From assembly GCA_046350455.1 (NCBI GenBank), contig JAXMAM010000012.1:8590-72589 (forward strand): DNA of 64,000 nucleotides. The letters run 5' to 3'. The stretch is from CAZXGD01 sp046350455. GTDB taxonomy: Bacteria; Planctomycetota; Phycisphaerae; Phycisphaerales; SM1A02. Of the stretch, positions 7,434 to 14,890 are shown one piece after another. Every line of letters starts with the position of its first letter. Positions within the stretch are counted from its first letter, which is position 1. Both the position numbers and the translations under genes were made by a program. The notes below the pieces were generated by a model. That model was not told the origin of the DNA. It did not search any database and saw nothing but the letters and a program-made list of their open reading frames with translations.

Positions 7434-9062
7434 ATGCCGCACGCTTCTGCACTTCCCGGCCGGGTCCGCCTTGAAGGCGCCCGCTTCTGGACTGCAGATC
7501 CAGCGCATCCTTGGGCACAGAGCCTGGACATCCAGGACGGCCGCATCGCAGCAGTGGATGCGCCAGCGCGGCCCGATACACCCGTGATCACGCTGCCTGG
7601 CACAGTGGTCACACCGGGCCTGGTGGATGCGCACCTGCATCTCACGCTGGGTGCTGCCACGCTGCTGCAGCTTGACCTGTCTGCCGTGCAGTCGCGCGCT
7701 GCTTTTGAGGCGGCCATCCGCAGCGCGCACGCAGCGCTGCCACCAGGCGCATGGCTCTGCGCGCACGGCTGGGACGAATCCAACTGGGGCGGAGAGCGCC
7801 CCACGCTTGCCTGGCTGCGCGCTGCAGAGGATCGCCCTGCCGTGGCCTACCGCGCAGATCACCACGCGTGCCTGGTGAACACCGCCGTGCTGCGGCTGCT
7901 GGGAGACACGCCCTGCCCCGAAGGCGGCGTGATCGAGCGCGACGCTGCTGGCAAGCCCACCGGCATGCTGCTGGAACAGGCTGCGTGGCAGCTGGTCAAT
8001 CCGCGCGTTCCGCAACCCCTGCCGCCCGCGCTGCGCAGCGCGGTGGTGGAGGCTTGCGCGCAGGCCAACGCATGCGGGGTGACCACCGTGTGCAGCATGG
8101 AGTACGCCGCCCAGACGCACGACGTGCTGGAGTGGCTGCGGGCGCACCAGCCGGACGCGCTCTCCCTGCGCGTGCGCATCACGCTGCTGGACCGCAGCTG
8201 GCCGCAGGACTTCTCCTACGGCGCGCACTTTGGAAACGACGAGCTGCTCTCGGTCATCGGCTACAAGGCCTTTGTGGACGGCACGCTGGGCAGCCGCACC
8301 GCGCGTCTGCTGGAGCCCTACGCAGACACGCCAGGCCACTGCGGCCTGCTGGTGGAGCACGCTGCTGCGGGCGGCGACCGCCTGGAGGCGTGGATGCGCG
8401 CGGTGGTGGAGCGCGGGTTCTCGCCGTCGGTGCATGTGATCGGCGACGCAGCGCTGCGCGTGGCGCTGGATGCTGCGGAGCACGCGGACCCAGCGCGCCT
8501 GCTGCGCATCGAGCACGCGCAGACCATCCACGCGGACGACCTGCCGCGCCTGGCTGGCCGCGCGGTGAGCATGCAGCCGCTGCACAAGACTGGGGACGCG
8601 CTGATCGCGCCCAGCCGCCTGGGCGCAGCGCGCATGGACCGGTTCTTCCCCTTCCGCAGCGTGGTGAGCGCTGGCGCGCGCCTGGCGTTCGGCAGCGACT
8701 GGCCCATTGTGAGCCTGGACCCGCGGCCAGGCATCCGCGCTGCCATCACCGGGCTGGACGCAGCTGGCCAACCCTGCTGCACCACCCAGAATCTGACCTT
8801 GGACGAAGCGCTGCACGCGTACACCGCTGGCGCTGCCAACGTGCTGCGCGATCCGGCCATTGGCACGCTGGGGCCAGGGGCGCACGCGGACCTCTGCCTG
8901 TGGCAGGACGATCCCTGGGCGCATGACTGGCAGCACAGCGTTCCCCGCGTGGCCGCCACCGTGCTGGGCGGCCGCATGGTGTGGCGCAGCGCCAGCGCAG
9001 GCGACGTGACCAACGCATGGGGCGCTGCGCGCCCAGAGCAGGAAAGCATGGTGACCGCATGA
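7434..9062 (+). CDS. YtcJ-like amidohydrolase
   Basis: A 542-residue metal-dependent hydrolase of the amidohydrolase superfamily, YtcJ/NfdA-like. The order of motifs is GLVDAHLHLTLG (HxH metal pair), GYKAFVDGTLGSRTA, VHVIGDAALR, LLRIEHAQT and LAFGSDWPI (catalytic Asp), followed by a C-terminal beta segment ADLCLWQDDPWA. It probably hydrolyses an N-acyl or formyl-type C-N bond; the substrate is unknown and there is no signal peptide. The ATG at 7434 is the first plausible start. The stop overlaps the next gene (ATGA at 9059-9062), suggesting coupled translation. Confidence 0.85.
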   Translation: MPHASALPGRVRLEGARFWTADPAHPWAQSLDIQDGRIAAVDAPARPDTPVITLPGTVVTPGLVDAHLHLTLGAATLLQLDLSAVQSRAAFEAAIRSAHAALPPGAWLCAHGWDESNWGGERPTLAWLRAAEDRPAVAYRADHHACLVNTAVLRLLGDTPCPEGGVIERDAAGKPTGMLLEQAAWQLVNPRVPQPLPPALRSAVVEACAQANACGVTTVCSMEYAAQTHDVLEWLRAHQPDALSLRVRITLLDRSWPQDFSYGAHFGNDELLSVIGYKAFVDGTLGSRTARLLEPYADTPGHCGLLVEHAAAGGDRLEAWMRAVVERGFSPSVHVIGDAALRVALDAAEHADPARLLRIEHAQTIHADDLPRLAGRAVSMQPLHKTGDALIAPSRLGAARMDRFFPFRSVVSAGARLAFGSDWPIVSLDPRPGIRAAITGLDAAGQPCCTTQNLTLDEALHAYTAGAANVLRDPAIGTLGPGAHADLCLWQDDPWAHDWQHSVPRVAATVLGGRMVWRSASAGDVTNAWGAARPEQESMVTA

Positions 9063-10072
9063 ATTGGTGGGTGCACACGGCGTATCAGAGCGGTGGAGCC
9101 GGCGCAGTGGCCGCGTGGATCTTCTGGGTGATCACGTCCATTGTGCTGCATGAGCTGGGGCACGGGGTGGCCGCAATCCGGAACGGCGACAACACGCCGC
9201 GCGAGCTGGGACACATGACGCTGAACCCCATGGTGCACATGGGGCCCGTGTCGCTGCTGATGTTCGCGATCGTTGGGATTGCGTGGGGCGCCATGCCTGT
9301 GAATCCCAGCAGATTCCGGCGGTATCGCTGGGGCTGCTTCTCTGTGGCCGCGGCAGGTCCAGCAGTGAACGTGGTGCTGAGCGCATTCTGCATCCTTGCA
9401 GCAGGCGTGTGGCTGTGGGCGTGCATGGGCAACCATGTGCAGGTGTCGGACCAGCTGCGCGTGAACATCTTTGAGTTCTTCTTCACAGGTGCGTGGCTGA
9501 ACATCGTGCTGGCTGCGTTCAACCTGATCCCTGTGCCGCCCTTGGATGGCAGCAGAATCCTGGCTGCGGCGGTGCCTGCCACGCAGAGCTTCCTGGCGCA
9601 GCCTGGCATCGCGATGTATGGATTGTTCGTGGCGCTGTTCGTGTTCAGCAGCGTGATCATGCGGCCGCTGGAGCGATTGGCAACCACGTGGACCATCCAG
9701 GGCTCCACAGAGGTGGCGCACGTGCTGCCCCGCGTGGAAGACGAGAACATGCGCGGCGACACGCTGGACCTGGTGTGGATCATGGGCGACCCCAGGCTGA
9801 AGGAACTCATGCGTGAGTACTCCAAGGTGAAGCAGCTGAAGGATGGCGGTGGCTCAGGCACGGACCCGCTGATGGATGAACCAGATGAGGCGCCCAGCGC
9901 AGGTGGCGACCCGCAGGACACGCCTGGCAGCGGTGTGGGGACAGACACACGCACTGACCCGGGCCGCGACCAGGGCACCGACCCGCGCAACGATCCGCGC
10001 GGCTTCTTCAACCAGCGCACCAAGCCGCCTGCGAACACGCCACCCGCCAGCACCCCGCCCGGCTTCCAATAA
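9059..10072 (+). CDS. Site-2 protease family (M50) membrane metallopeptidase
   Basis: A 337-residue polytopic membrane protein. HELGH at residues 31-35 in the first helix and NLIPVPPLDGSRIL in a later helix are the zinc-binding and Asp motifs of the M50 family, so it is probably an intramembrane protease. After about residue 215 the protein is soluble, and the last 70 residues form an Asp/Thr/Pro-rich tail with repeated TDPxxDP units. Such proteases usually cut membrane-bound regulators; no partner is visible here. It overlaps the amidohydrolase by four bases. Confidence 0.88.
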   Translation: MNWWVHTAYQSGGAGAVAAWIFWVITSIVLHELGHGVAAIRNGDNTPRELGHMTLNPMVHMGPVSLLMFAIVGIAWGAMPVNPSRFRRYRWGCFSVAAAGPAVNVVLSAFCILAAGVWLWACMGNHVQVSDQLRVNIFEFFFTGAWLNIVLAAFNLIPVPPLDGSRILAAAVPATQSFLAQPGIAMYGLFVALFVFSSVIMRPLERLATTWTIQGSTEVAHVLPRVEDENMRGDTLDLVWIMGDPRLKELMREYSKVKQLKDGGGSGTDPLMDEPDEAPSAGGDPQDTPGSGVGTDTRTDPGRDQGTDPRNDPRGFFNQRTKPPANTPPASTPPGFQ

Positions 10073-10276
10073 CCCTGCAGCCCGTGCACCGCAGCCCTGC
10101 ATGCACGCAGGTGTTGAGGTGGTCCTGGGTTTCTAGTACCCTTGTCCATTCTCGCAACCGCCTGTCCAAGGCGCACCGCACAGCCGGCCGTGAGGCCCGC
10201 CCCACAGTGCGCCCGGTTGGAGGCCCAGCATGGTGCTGGTCCTCTGCCGCGACGGGCGCTTCCATAGGAGACGACC

Positions 10277-10648
10277 ATGGTCGTCCTTCGTCTGAAGAAG
10301 ATGGGCCGCGCCCATCACCCGTTCTTCCGCCTGTCCGCCATGGACCAGCGCTCGCCTCGCGATGGCCGCGTGATTGAGCAGCTGGGCTGGTACGAGCCAC
10401 AGGGCGCAGACGGCAAGCAGTACAAGCTGAACCTGGAGCGCATCAACTACTGGTTGAGCGTGGGCGCACAGCCCAGCCCCACCGCGGTGACCCTGATCAC
10501 CAAGGCTGGCGGCACGGTGAGCGACAAGGTGCTCTCCCGCGTGCGCGCCAAGGGCCGCGTGAAGACTGACTCGATCCGCGCCAAGAAGGGCCTTGCTCCG
10601 CAGCGCGGACCCAAGCCGCCCGCTGAGAAGACCGAGAAGAAGGCCTGA
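10277..10648 (+). CDS. rpsP: 30S ribosomal protein bS16
   Basis: A 123-residue small-subunit protein; MVVLRLKKMGRAHHPFFRLS and the following DGRVIEQLGWYEPQG are diagnostic. A basic Lys/Glu C-terminal tail beyond residue 85 makes it longer than the E. coli protein. AGGAG (in ATAGGAGACGACC) precedes the ATG. It leads the rpsP-trmD-rplS operon. The 204-bp gap upstream holds the promoter and leader; I see no confident hexamers in it. Confidence 0.97.
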   Translation: MVVLRLKKMGRAHHPFFRLSAMDQRSPRDGRVIEQLGWYEPQGADGKQYKLNLERINYWLSVGAQPSPTAVTLITKAGGTVSDKVLSRVRAKGRVKTDSIRAKKGLAPQRGPKPPAEKTEKKA

Positions 10649-10672
10649 TGACGCCTTTGGCGTGAGGCGGCC

Positions 10673-11416
10673 GTGCGCATAGACCTCCTCACGCTCTTTC
10701 CCGACATGTTCCCGCCCGTGCTGGGCGCGAGCATGACTGGCCGGGCCCAGACCTGCGGCGCCATGCAGTGCCACGTGCACGACATTCGCGCGTACTCGCA
10801 GGACAAGCACCGGAAGGTGGACGACCGCCCGTTCGGCGGCGGCCCCGGAATGCTGATGATGTGCCAGCCCCTCGTGGACGCGGTCGAGGCGGTTGAGAAG
10901 ATGGACCCCAGAGCAGCCTGCCGCGTGCTGCTCACACCACAGGGCGAGCGCCTGGCTCAGCCCCGCGTGGAATGGCTGGCCAGGCAAGACCGGCTCCTGC
11001 TCATCGCAGGGCATTACGAAGGAATTGACGAGCGCGCGATCCAAGAACTCGCGCCGCTCGAGCTGAGCGCAGGCGACTACGTGCTGAGCGGCGGAGAGAT
11101 CCCCGCAATGCTGGTGGTCGATGCGGTGGCCAGGCTTCTCCCCGGAGTGCTTGGCCACGAGCAGAGTGCGGCTGAGGATTCCTTCAGCCGCCGCGATGAG
11201 GAGGGACGTTCCCTCCTCGACTGCCCTCACTACACGCGTCCACGCGAGTGGCGCGGCAAGACAGTGCCCGAGGTTCTCCTTGGCGGCGACCATGCTGCCA
11301 TCGAGCGCTGGAGGCAGCAGCAGATGGTGGAGCGGACGCAGGCGCGTCGTCCCGATCTGCTGCAACGACCCCTGGGCGGCGCAGACCGTCCCATGTCGCA
11401 GAAAGGCACCCCATGA
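10673..11416 (+). CDS. trmD: tRNA (guanine-37-N1)-methyltransferase
   Basis: A 247-residue SPOUT methyltransferase that makes m1G37 next to the anticodon, preventing +1 frameshifting. Visible are MRIDLLTLFPDMFPPVL, DDRPFGGGPGMLMMCQPL, LIAGHYEGIDERAI, DYVLSGGEIPAMLVVDAV and CPHYTRP. GTG start at 10673 with GAGGCGG upstream. It lies directly between rpsP and rplS: rimM, which often separates rpsP and trmD, is absent. It overlaps rplS by ATGA. Confidence 0.96.
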   Translation: MRIDLLTLFPDMFPPVLGASMTGRAQTCGAMQCHVHDIRAYSQDKHRKVDDRPFGGGPGMLMMCQPLVDAVEAVEKMDPRAACRVLLTPQGERLAQPRVEWLARQDRLLLIAGHYEGIDERAIQELAPLELSAGDYVLSGGEIPAMLVVDAVARLLPGVLGHEQSAAEDSFSRRDEEGRSLLDCPHYTRPREWRGKTVPEVLLGGDHAAIERWRQQQMVERTQARRPDLLQRPLGGADRPMSQKGTP

Positions 11417-11829
11417 ACCGCACCCAGATCATCGAGTCCGTCGTCGCAGACCAGCTGAAGAGCGAGAAGGAACTTCCCAAGTTCGGCATCGGCGACACCA
11501 TTGACGTCCACTACCGCATCGTTGAAGGCGACAAGGAGCGCGTCCAGGTCTTCCAGGGCGTGCTCATCGCCATGACGGGCCGTGGCATCAGCAAGATGAT
11601 CGTCGTCCGCCGCATCGTGGCCAACGAGGGTGTGGAGCGCACGTTCCCGCTGCATTCGCCCCGCATGGCCAAGCTGGAAGTGGTGCGTCGCAGCGATGCT
11701 CGCCGTGCCAAGCTGTACTACCTGCGTGACCGCTTCGGCAAGGCTCGCCGTCTGCGCGACCAGCGCCGCGGCCTGAAGCACGTCGAAGGCGAGACCGCTG
11801 GCGGCAGCGCTGAGGCAGCCAAGGCCTAA
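11413..11829 (+). CDS. rplS: 50S ribosomal protein bL19
   Basis: A 138-residue large-subunit protein. FGIGDTIDVHYRIVEGDKER, FQGVLIAMTGRGI, VERTFPLHSPRMAKLEV and AKLYYLRDRFGKARR are the family core; a short Gly/Ala tail follows. The ATG overlaps the trmD stop, so it is translationally coupled as third gene of the operon. Confidence 0.97.
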   Translation: MNRTQIIESVVADQLKSEKELPKFGIGDTIDVHYRIVEGDKERVQVFQGVLIAMTGRGISKMIVVRRIVANEGVERTFPLHSPRMAKLEVVRRSDARRAKLYYLRDRFGKARRLRDQRRGLKHVEGETAGGSAEAAKA

Positions 11830-11856
11830 GGGCTCAGGCTGCCCGCAAGGGCGGAC

Positions 11857-12243
11857 ATGCACGTACGGCTGGTCAAGTCGTTCGGCTTCGAAGCAGCGCA
11901 CTGGCTGCCCACCTTCCCAGAGGGGCACAAGTGCCGGCGTCTGCACGGGCACAGTTTCCGTGTGGACGTGGTGGTGGCTGGCGAGCTGGACCCAGCCAAG
12001 GGCTACCTGGTGGACTACGGCGAGATCAAGGCCGCCACAGCCCCGCTGGAAGCGATGCTGGACCACCGCTGCCTGAATGAGATCCCGGGGCTCGAGAACC
12101 CCACCAGCGAGATGATCGCCCGCTGGCTTTGGGAGCGCCTGAAGCCCTCGCTGCCGCTGCTCGACACCGTGGTCGTCCACGAAACCTGCACCAGCCGCTG
12201 CGAACTGAAATTGGTGCCTGGCACGGGTGTCCCTACTTTCTGA
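11857..12243 (+). CDS. queD: 6-carboxy-tetrahydropterin synthase, C-terminus formed by an inserted repeat
   Basis: A 128-residue 6-pyruvoyl-tetrahydropterin synthase-family enzyme of the queuosine/7-deazaguanine route. FEAAHWLP and KCRRLHGHSFRV give the zinc histidines and catalytic Cys; DYGEIK, LDHRCLNEI and VVVHETCTSRCEL complete the fold. The last 11 residues (KLVPGTGVPTF) and the approach to the stop are read from 34-bp repeat copy c, so the natural end was replaced when the element landed here. The lost tail is short and the enzyme probably remains active. It follows rplS by 27 bases and convergently overlaps the transposase gene. Confidence 0.9.
   Translation: MHVRLVKSFGFEAAHWLPTFPEGHKCRRLHGHSFRVDVVVAGELDPAKGYLVDYGEIKAATAPLEAMLDHRCLNEIPGLENPTSEMIARWLWERLKPSLPLLDTVVVHETCTSRCELKLVPGTGVPTF
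12207..12240 (+). repeat. 34-bp REP-like repeat, copy c
   Basis: Same sequence as copy a. It encodes the last residues of QueD and contains the stop codon of the transposase on the other strand. Confidence 0.9.
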
Positions 12244-12985
12244 AGGTGGTGCCTGGCACGGGTGTCCCTCCTTTCGGAGAGCGGATAGCTGGCACTTCGC
12301 CCACTACCCGCTGCGCACGATCGCGCTGCTTGGGCCGGCCGAGCGGTTGCGCAGGCGGCCGCCCGAGCTGCGCGTCCAACTGCTCCACCCACTCCTTGGT
12401 GCCTAGCCCGCGGCCAGCCAGCGTGGCCTGCTTGAGGCGGGTGGCGGTGTCTGTATCCAGAGCATCCTCAAGGAGCGCGCGCCACACAGCGGGCGGCGTG
12501 TCCTCGGCGCGGAAGTCCGCGGTCAGCACGCGCGGTCGCGGCCCCATACCAGCGTGCCACGCGGCGCTGGACCATCGCCATTCCCAGGCGCGCGCCACCA
12601 GGCCAGCGGCCACCGGATTGCGCTCCACGTAACGGATGGCTGCCACCGTATGCCCCGGATCCATGGGCGCGGCGTAGTACCGTCCCTGCCAGTTCGGCCC
12701 GCGCGTGCCCCGGCGCACGTTGAGGTAGCGGGAGAACTCCCCGCAGACCCGACCCATGAAGTTGCACAGCGCTGTGGGCGTGGGAGATGACGCAACCAGG
12801 TGAAAGTGGTTGCCCATCACCACGAACGCCGCAATGGCAAGTCCTGTCTCTGCCTGCCACGTGGCCATGTTCTTCAGCAGCACCGCCTTGTCACGGTCGT
12901 CATCCAGGATGAACCGCTGCTGGCTGGCCCGCTGGACCACGTGGTAGGGAATCCCGGGAACGACGCTTCGACTCATGCGCGGCAT
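12233..12985 (-). CDS. REP-associated tyrosine transposase (RAYT, Y1 family)
   Basis: A 250-residue single-strand transposase. MPRMSRSVVPGIPYHVVQRA is the usual RAYT beginning, which decided the start at 12985 over 13009. VMGNHFHLV carries the HUH metal site (H60, H62) and AIRYVERNPVAAGLV the likely catalytic Tyr119; TRGPNWQGRYY and a C-terminal GLGTKEWVEQLDAQLGR region complete the family. It would nick REP hairpins and move them. All key residues are present, so it may be active. The final residues are encoded by repeats d and c. Confidence 0.92.
   Translation of the reverse strand: MPRMSRSVVPGIPYHVVQRASQQRFILDDDRDKAVLLKNMATWQAETGLAIAAFVVMGNHFHLVASSPTPTALCNFMGRVCGEFSRYLNVRRGTRGPNWQGRYYAAPMDPGHTVAAIRYVERNPVAAGLVARAWEWRWSSAAWHAGMGPRPRVLTADFRAEDTPPAVWRALLEDALDTDTATRLKQATLAGRGLGTKEWVEQLDAQLGRPPAQPLGRPKQRDRAQRVVGEVPAIRSPKGGTPVPGTTFRK
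12242..12275 (+). repeat. 34-bp REP-like repeat, copy d
   Basis: Direct repeat of copy c one base downstream, with a few substitutions (GAAGG start, CCTCC instead of CCTAC). It is read on the minus strand as part of the transposase C-terminus (GGTPVPGTT). Confidence 0.9.
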
Positions 12986-13043
12986 GAGCGCATCATGCGG
13001 CCGCCACAACTCTGCACCGCGAAGTGCCGCCGAAATTCAATCA

Positions 13044-13077
13044 GAAAGTAGGGACACCCGTGCCAGGCACGAATTTC
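13044..13077 (-). repeat. 34-bp REP-like repeat, copy e
   Basis: Inverted copy with GTGCCAGGCAC at its centre (A instead of T). It closes the transposase unit and lies 15 bases past the stop of the glyoxalase-like gene, where it could act as a transcript-end hairpin. Confidence 0.9.
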
Positions 13078-13092
13078 GGAGAGGCACCGATT

Positions 13093-13884
13093 TCAATGCA
13101 CGGTGGTCGTGTCGGCCGCCCAGCACATGAAGGCCAGTTCGGCGCCGACTGCGTCGAACACCGGCACCACGCGGCCCACGCCGGGCACGTCCATTGGATC
13201 CGTCGCCAGCCGGCCGCCCAGCGCGCGCGCACGCTTGCCAGCGCTCTCCACGCTGTCCACCTGGAAGAACGGATACCAGCGGTTGAACGCCATGGGGTCC
13301 TGCTTGGCACGCTGGCAGATGGTGGCCACCGGCCTGCCCTGCACGCGCGCCACATGCACGTCCCCGCTCGGCAGCGGGAACACGGTGGTGGTCCAGCCCA
13401 GCAGCTTGCTGTAGAAGCGCGCCATGCCCGCTGGATCCTCGGTGTACAGCTCCACCCAGCACACGCATCCATCCGCAGCTGGGTTGGTGCCGTCGGTCTT
13501 GCCTGGCTCTGCCTTGAACAGCGCCACGCGCGCGCCCAGCGGGTCCCGGATGATGGCCGCGCGCCCCATGGAGTTGTCCTCCGGCGGCATGCACACCGAG
13601 CCACCCAGTTCCAGGGCCGCACGCACGGTGGCATCCACATCCGCCACGGCCAGGTAGTTCAGCCACTGGTGCGGTGCGTCCATGGGCACCTTGTCGTTGG
13701 ATGGCTGGAACCCAGCCACGGGCTGCCCCTCCCGCATGAGGATGGAGTACAGCCCGATCGGCAAGGGGAACGACTGCACCTCGCCACCAAAGAGCCCAGA
13801 GTAGAACTGCGCGGCGTCAGCTATGCGGGCTGTGACCAGTTCGTGCCAGCAGAACATGCCGGGGATGACAGGGACAGTCTTCAT
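13093..13884 (-). CDS. Two-domain VOC (glyoxalase-like) protein
   Basis: A 263-residue protein with two vicinal-oxygen-chelate domains (about 1-128 and 133-258). Each has the opening CWHEL / CWVELYTED strand, a FYSGLFGG / FYSKLLGW helix and a late DPLGARVALFKA / VFDAVGAELAFMCW strand. Tandem VOC proteins of this type are often annotated as glyoxalase or bleomycin-resistance relatives; several putative metal positions are not conserved and the substrate is unknown. It ends just before repeat copy e. Confidence 0.8.
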   Translation of the reverse strand: MKTVPVIPGMFCWHELVTARIADAAQFYSGLFGGEVQSFPLPIGLYSILMREGQPVAGFQPSNDKVPMDAPHQWLNYLAVADVDATVRAALELGGSVCMPPEDNSMGRAAIIRDPLGARVALFKAEPGKTDGTNPAADGCVCWVELYTEDPAGMARFYSKLLGWTTTVFPLPSGDVHVARVQGRPVATICQRAKQDPMAFNRWYPFFQVDSVESAGKRARALGGRLATDPMDVPGVGRVVPVFDAVGAELAFMCWAADTTTVH

Positions 13885-13965
13885 GCGCGGGAGCGTACCT
13901 TGCCGGGCTTTGCCTGCGGGAGCCGCGCCGCCACGCGCGCTGCCGCGCGCACCCGCCCGCCCCGC

Positions 13966-14532
13966 TCACCCGCCGTCGCCGCCGTGATGCTCGGCTGCCA
14001 GCTGCTCCAGCGGATTCCCCGGCTCGCGCCGCTTGTCCTTCAGCGCCTGGATCACCCGTGGTGGCACAAGGCTCTCCAGCTTCTCCAGCGATCCTCCAAA
14101 GGCGGCGATCTGCTTGATGAGGCTGCTGCTGGTGTACGCAAAGCTCTCGCCCGTCACGATGAACACGGTCTCGATGCCCGCCACCTGCCGATTGGTGATG
14201 GCGAACTGACACTCCACTGCCAGGTCGGTCACGTTGCGGATGCCGCGCACGATGGCCGCCGCCCCCACCTGCCGCGCAAAGTCCACCGTGAGGCCGCTGT
14301 ACACCTCCACGCGGACCGGGCAGCCAGCGCGATCCCGCGCCAGCAGGTCTGCCACGCATTCCTTGGCCAGCTGCAGCCGCTCCTCAAAGCTGAACAGCGC
14401 TGGCTTGTTGGGGTTGTGGCCGATGGCCAGGATCACTTCGTCAAACAGCAGGCGAGCCCGGGCCAGCACGTCCAGGTGGCCGAGCGTGATGGGATCGAAG
14501 CTGCCGGTGTAGACCGCGAGGTGCCGCGCCAT
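13966..14532 (-). CDS. coaD: Pantetheine-phosphate adenylyltransferase
   Basis: A 188-residue nucleotidyltransferase for the fourth step of coenzyme A synthesis. AVYTGSFDPITLGHLDVL carries the T/HxGH motif; EVYSGLTVDFARQVGAAAIV, RGIRNVTDLAVECQFAITNR and TSSSLIKQIAAFGG are typical. The last 25 residues are longer than in E. coli. Start MARHLAV at 14532 was preferred to 14541 because it puts the first strand in the usual place. Confidence 0.96.
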   Translation of the reverse strand: MARHLAVYTGSFDPITLGHLDVLARARLLFDEVILAIGHNPNKPALFSFEERLQLAKECVADLLARDRAGCPVRVEVYSGLTVDFARQVGAAAIVRGIRNVTDLAVECQFAITNRQVAGIETVFIVTGESFAYTSSSLIKQIAAFGGSLEKLESLVPPRVIQALKDKRREPGNPLEQLAAEHHGGDGG

Positions 14533-14659
14533 GCCGCGCACAGTAGCGGATGAGGCCGTTTCCCGGCCCCCTGCGCCCGATAGGTCGGTTTATGAGGCCT
14601 GGCGGGCTGCAATTTCCAGTCTCACACTTGCAGGCCACCACGCGTATTCGAGAGTGAGA

Positions 14660-14826
14660 ACGTGCTCGGGCGCATGGAGGGATGCGCCCGGCGCAGAACA
14701 ATGCGGAGCGGCGGATTCGGCCCGCCGCTTCGCCAAGGACCACGGGCCCGGGAGGTGAGGGCCCAACTTGACCCTGGATCGGCCCCGACCGGATTGTGTC
14801 TCCCCGGCCGGGGTCGTTTTCTTTTT
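14660..14826 (+). ncRNA. Candidate structured RNA or leader ending in a terminator
   Basis: The 358-bp gap between coaD and the first paralogue has no credible reading frame but four strong inverted repeats in a row: 14667-14690 (9 bp), 14703-14733 (12 bp with one G-U), 14744-14764 (6 bp) and 14781-14815 (12 bp, one mismatch) followed by a T-rich run. The last is a good rho-independent terminator on the plus strand although no plus-strand gene ends here. This suggests a small RNA or an attenuating leader for the membrane-protein array. It matches none of the common RNAs I can recognise by eye. Its 5' end is not determined. Confidence 0.4.
14781..14826 (+). terminator. Rho-independent terminator upstream of the paralogue array
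   Basis: Arms GGCCCCGACCGG (14781-14792) and CCGGCCGGGGTC (14804-14815) form a 12-bp stem with one mismatch, then GTTTTCTTTTT. Confidence 0.7.
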
Positions 14827-14890
14827 CCATCGCGGTCGCACTGGCGTACCCTGCGCGAACTCCGCTGCATTCGCGCAGCGCGCACTTCCG

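Larger units (their letters stand above)
12207..13077 (-). mobile_element. REP-associated transposase unit with inverted 34-bp ends
   Basis: An 871-bp segment holding one Y1-type transposase gene between a tandem pair of 34-bp repeats (12207-12240 and 12242-12275) and an inverted copy (13044-13077). It is wedged between queD and a glyoxalase gene. The inner ends of the repeats are read into the transposase C-terminus. Architecture matches a domesticated RAYT with its REP sequences rather than a classical insertion sequence. No target duplication was recognised. Confidence 0.8.

Noticed and set aside
8318..9721. Long minus-strand frames across the amidohydrolase and M50 genes
   Set aside because: No motif or normal composition; both plus-strand genes have intact catalytic motifs.
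12207..12275. Possible CRISPR repeat-spacer unit
   Set aside because: Two adjacent repeats have only one base between them and there is no spacer array; they are transposase ends.
14600..14826. 6S RNA, SRP RNA or RNase P RNA
   Set aside because: Hairpins are present but none of the conserved core sequences I know for these RNAs could be matched.
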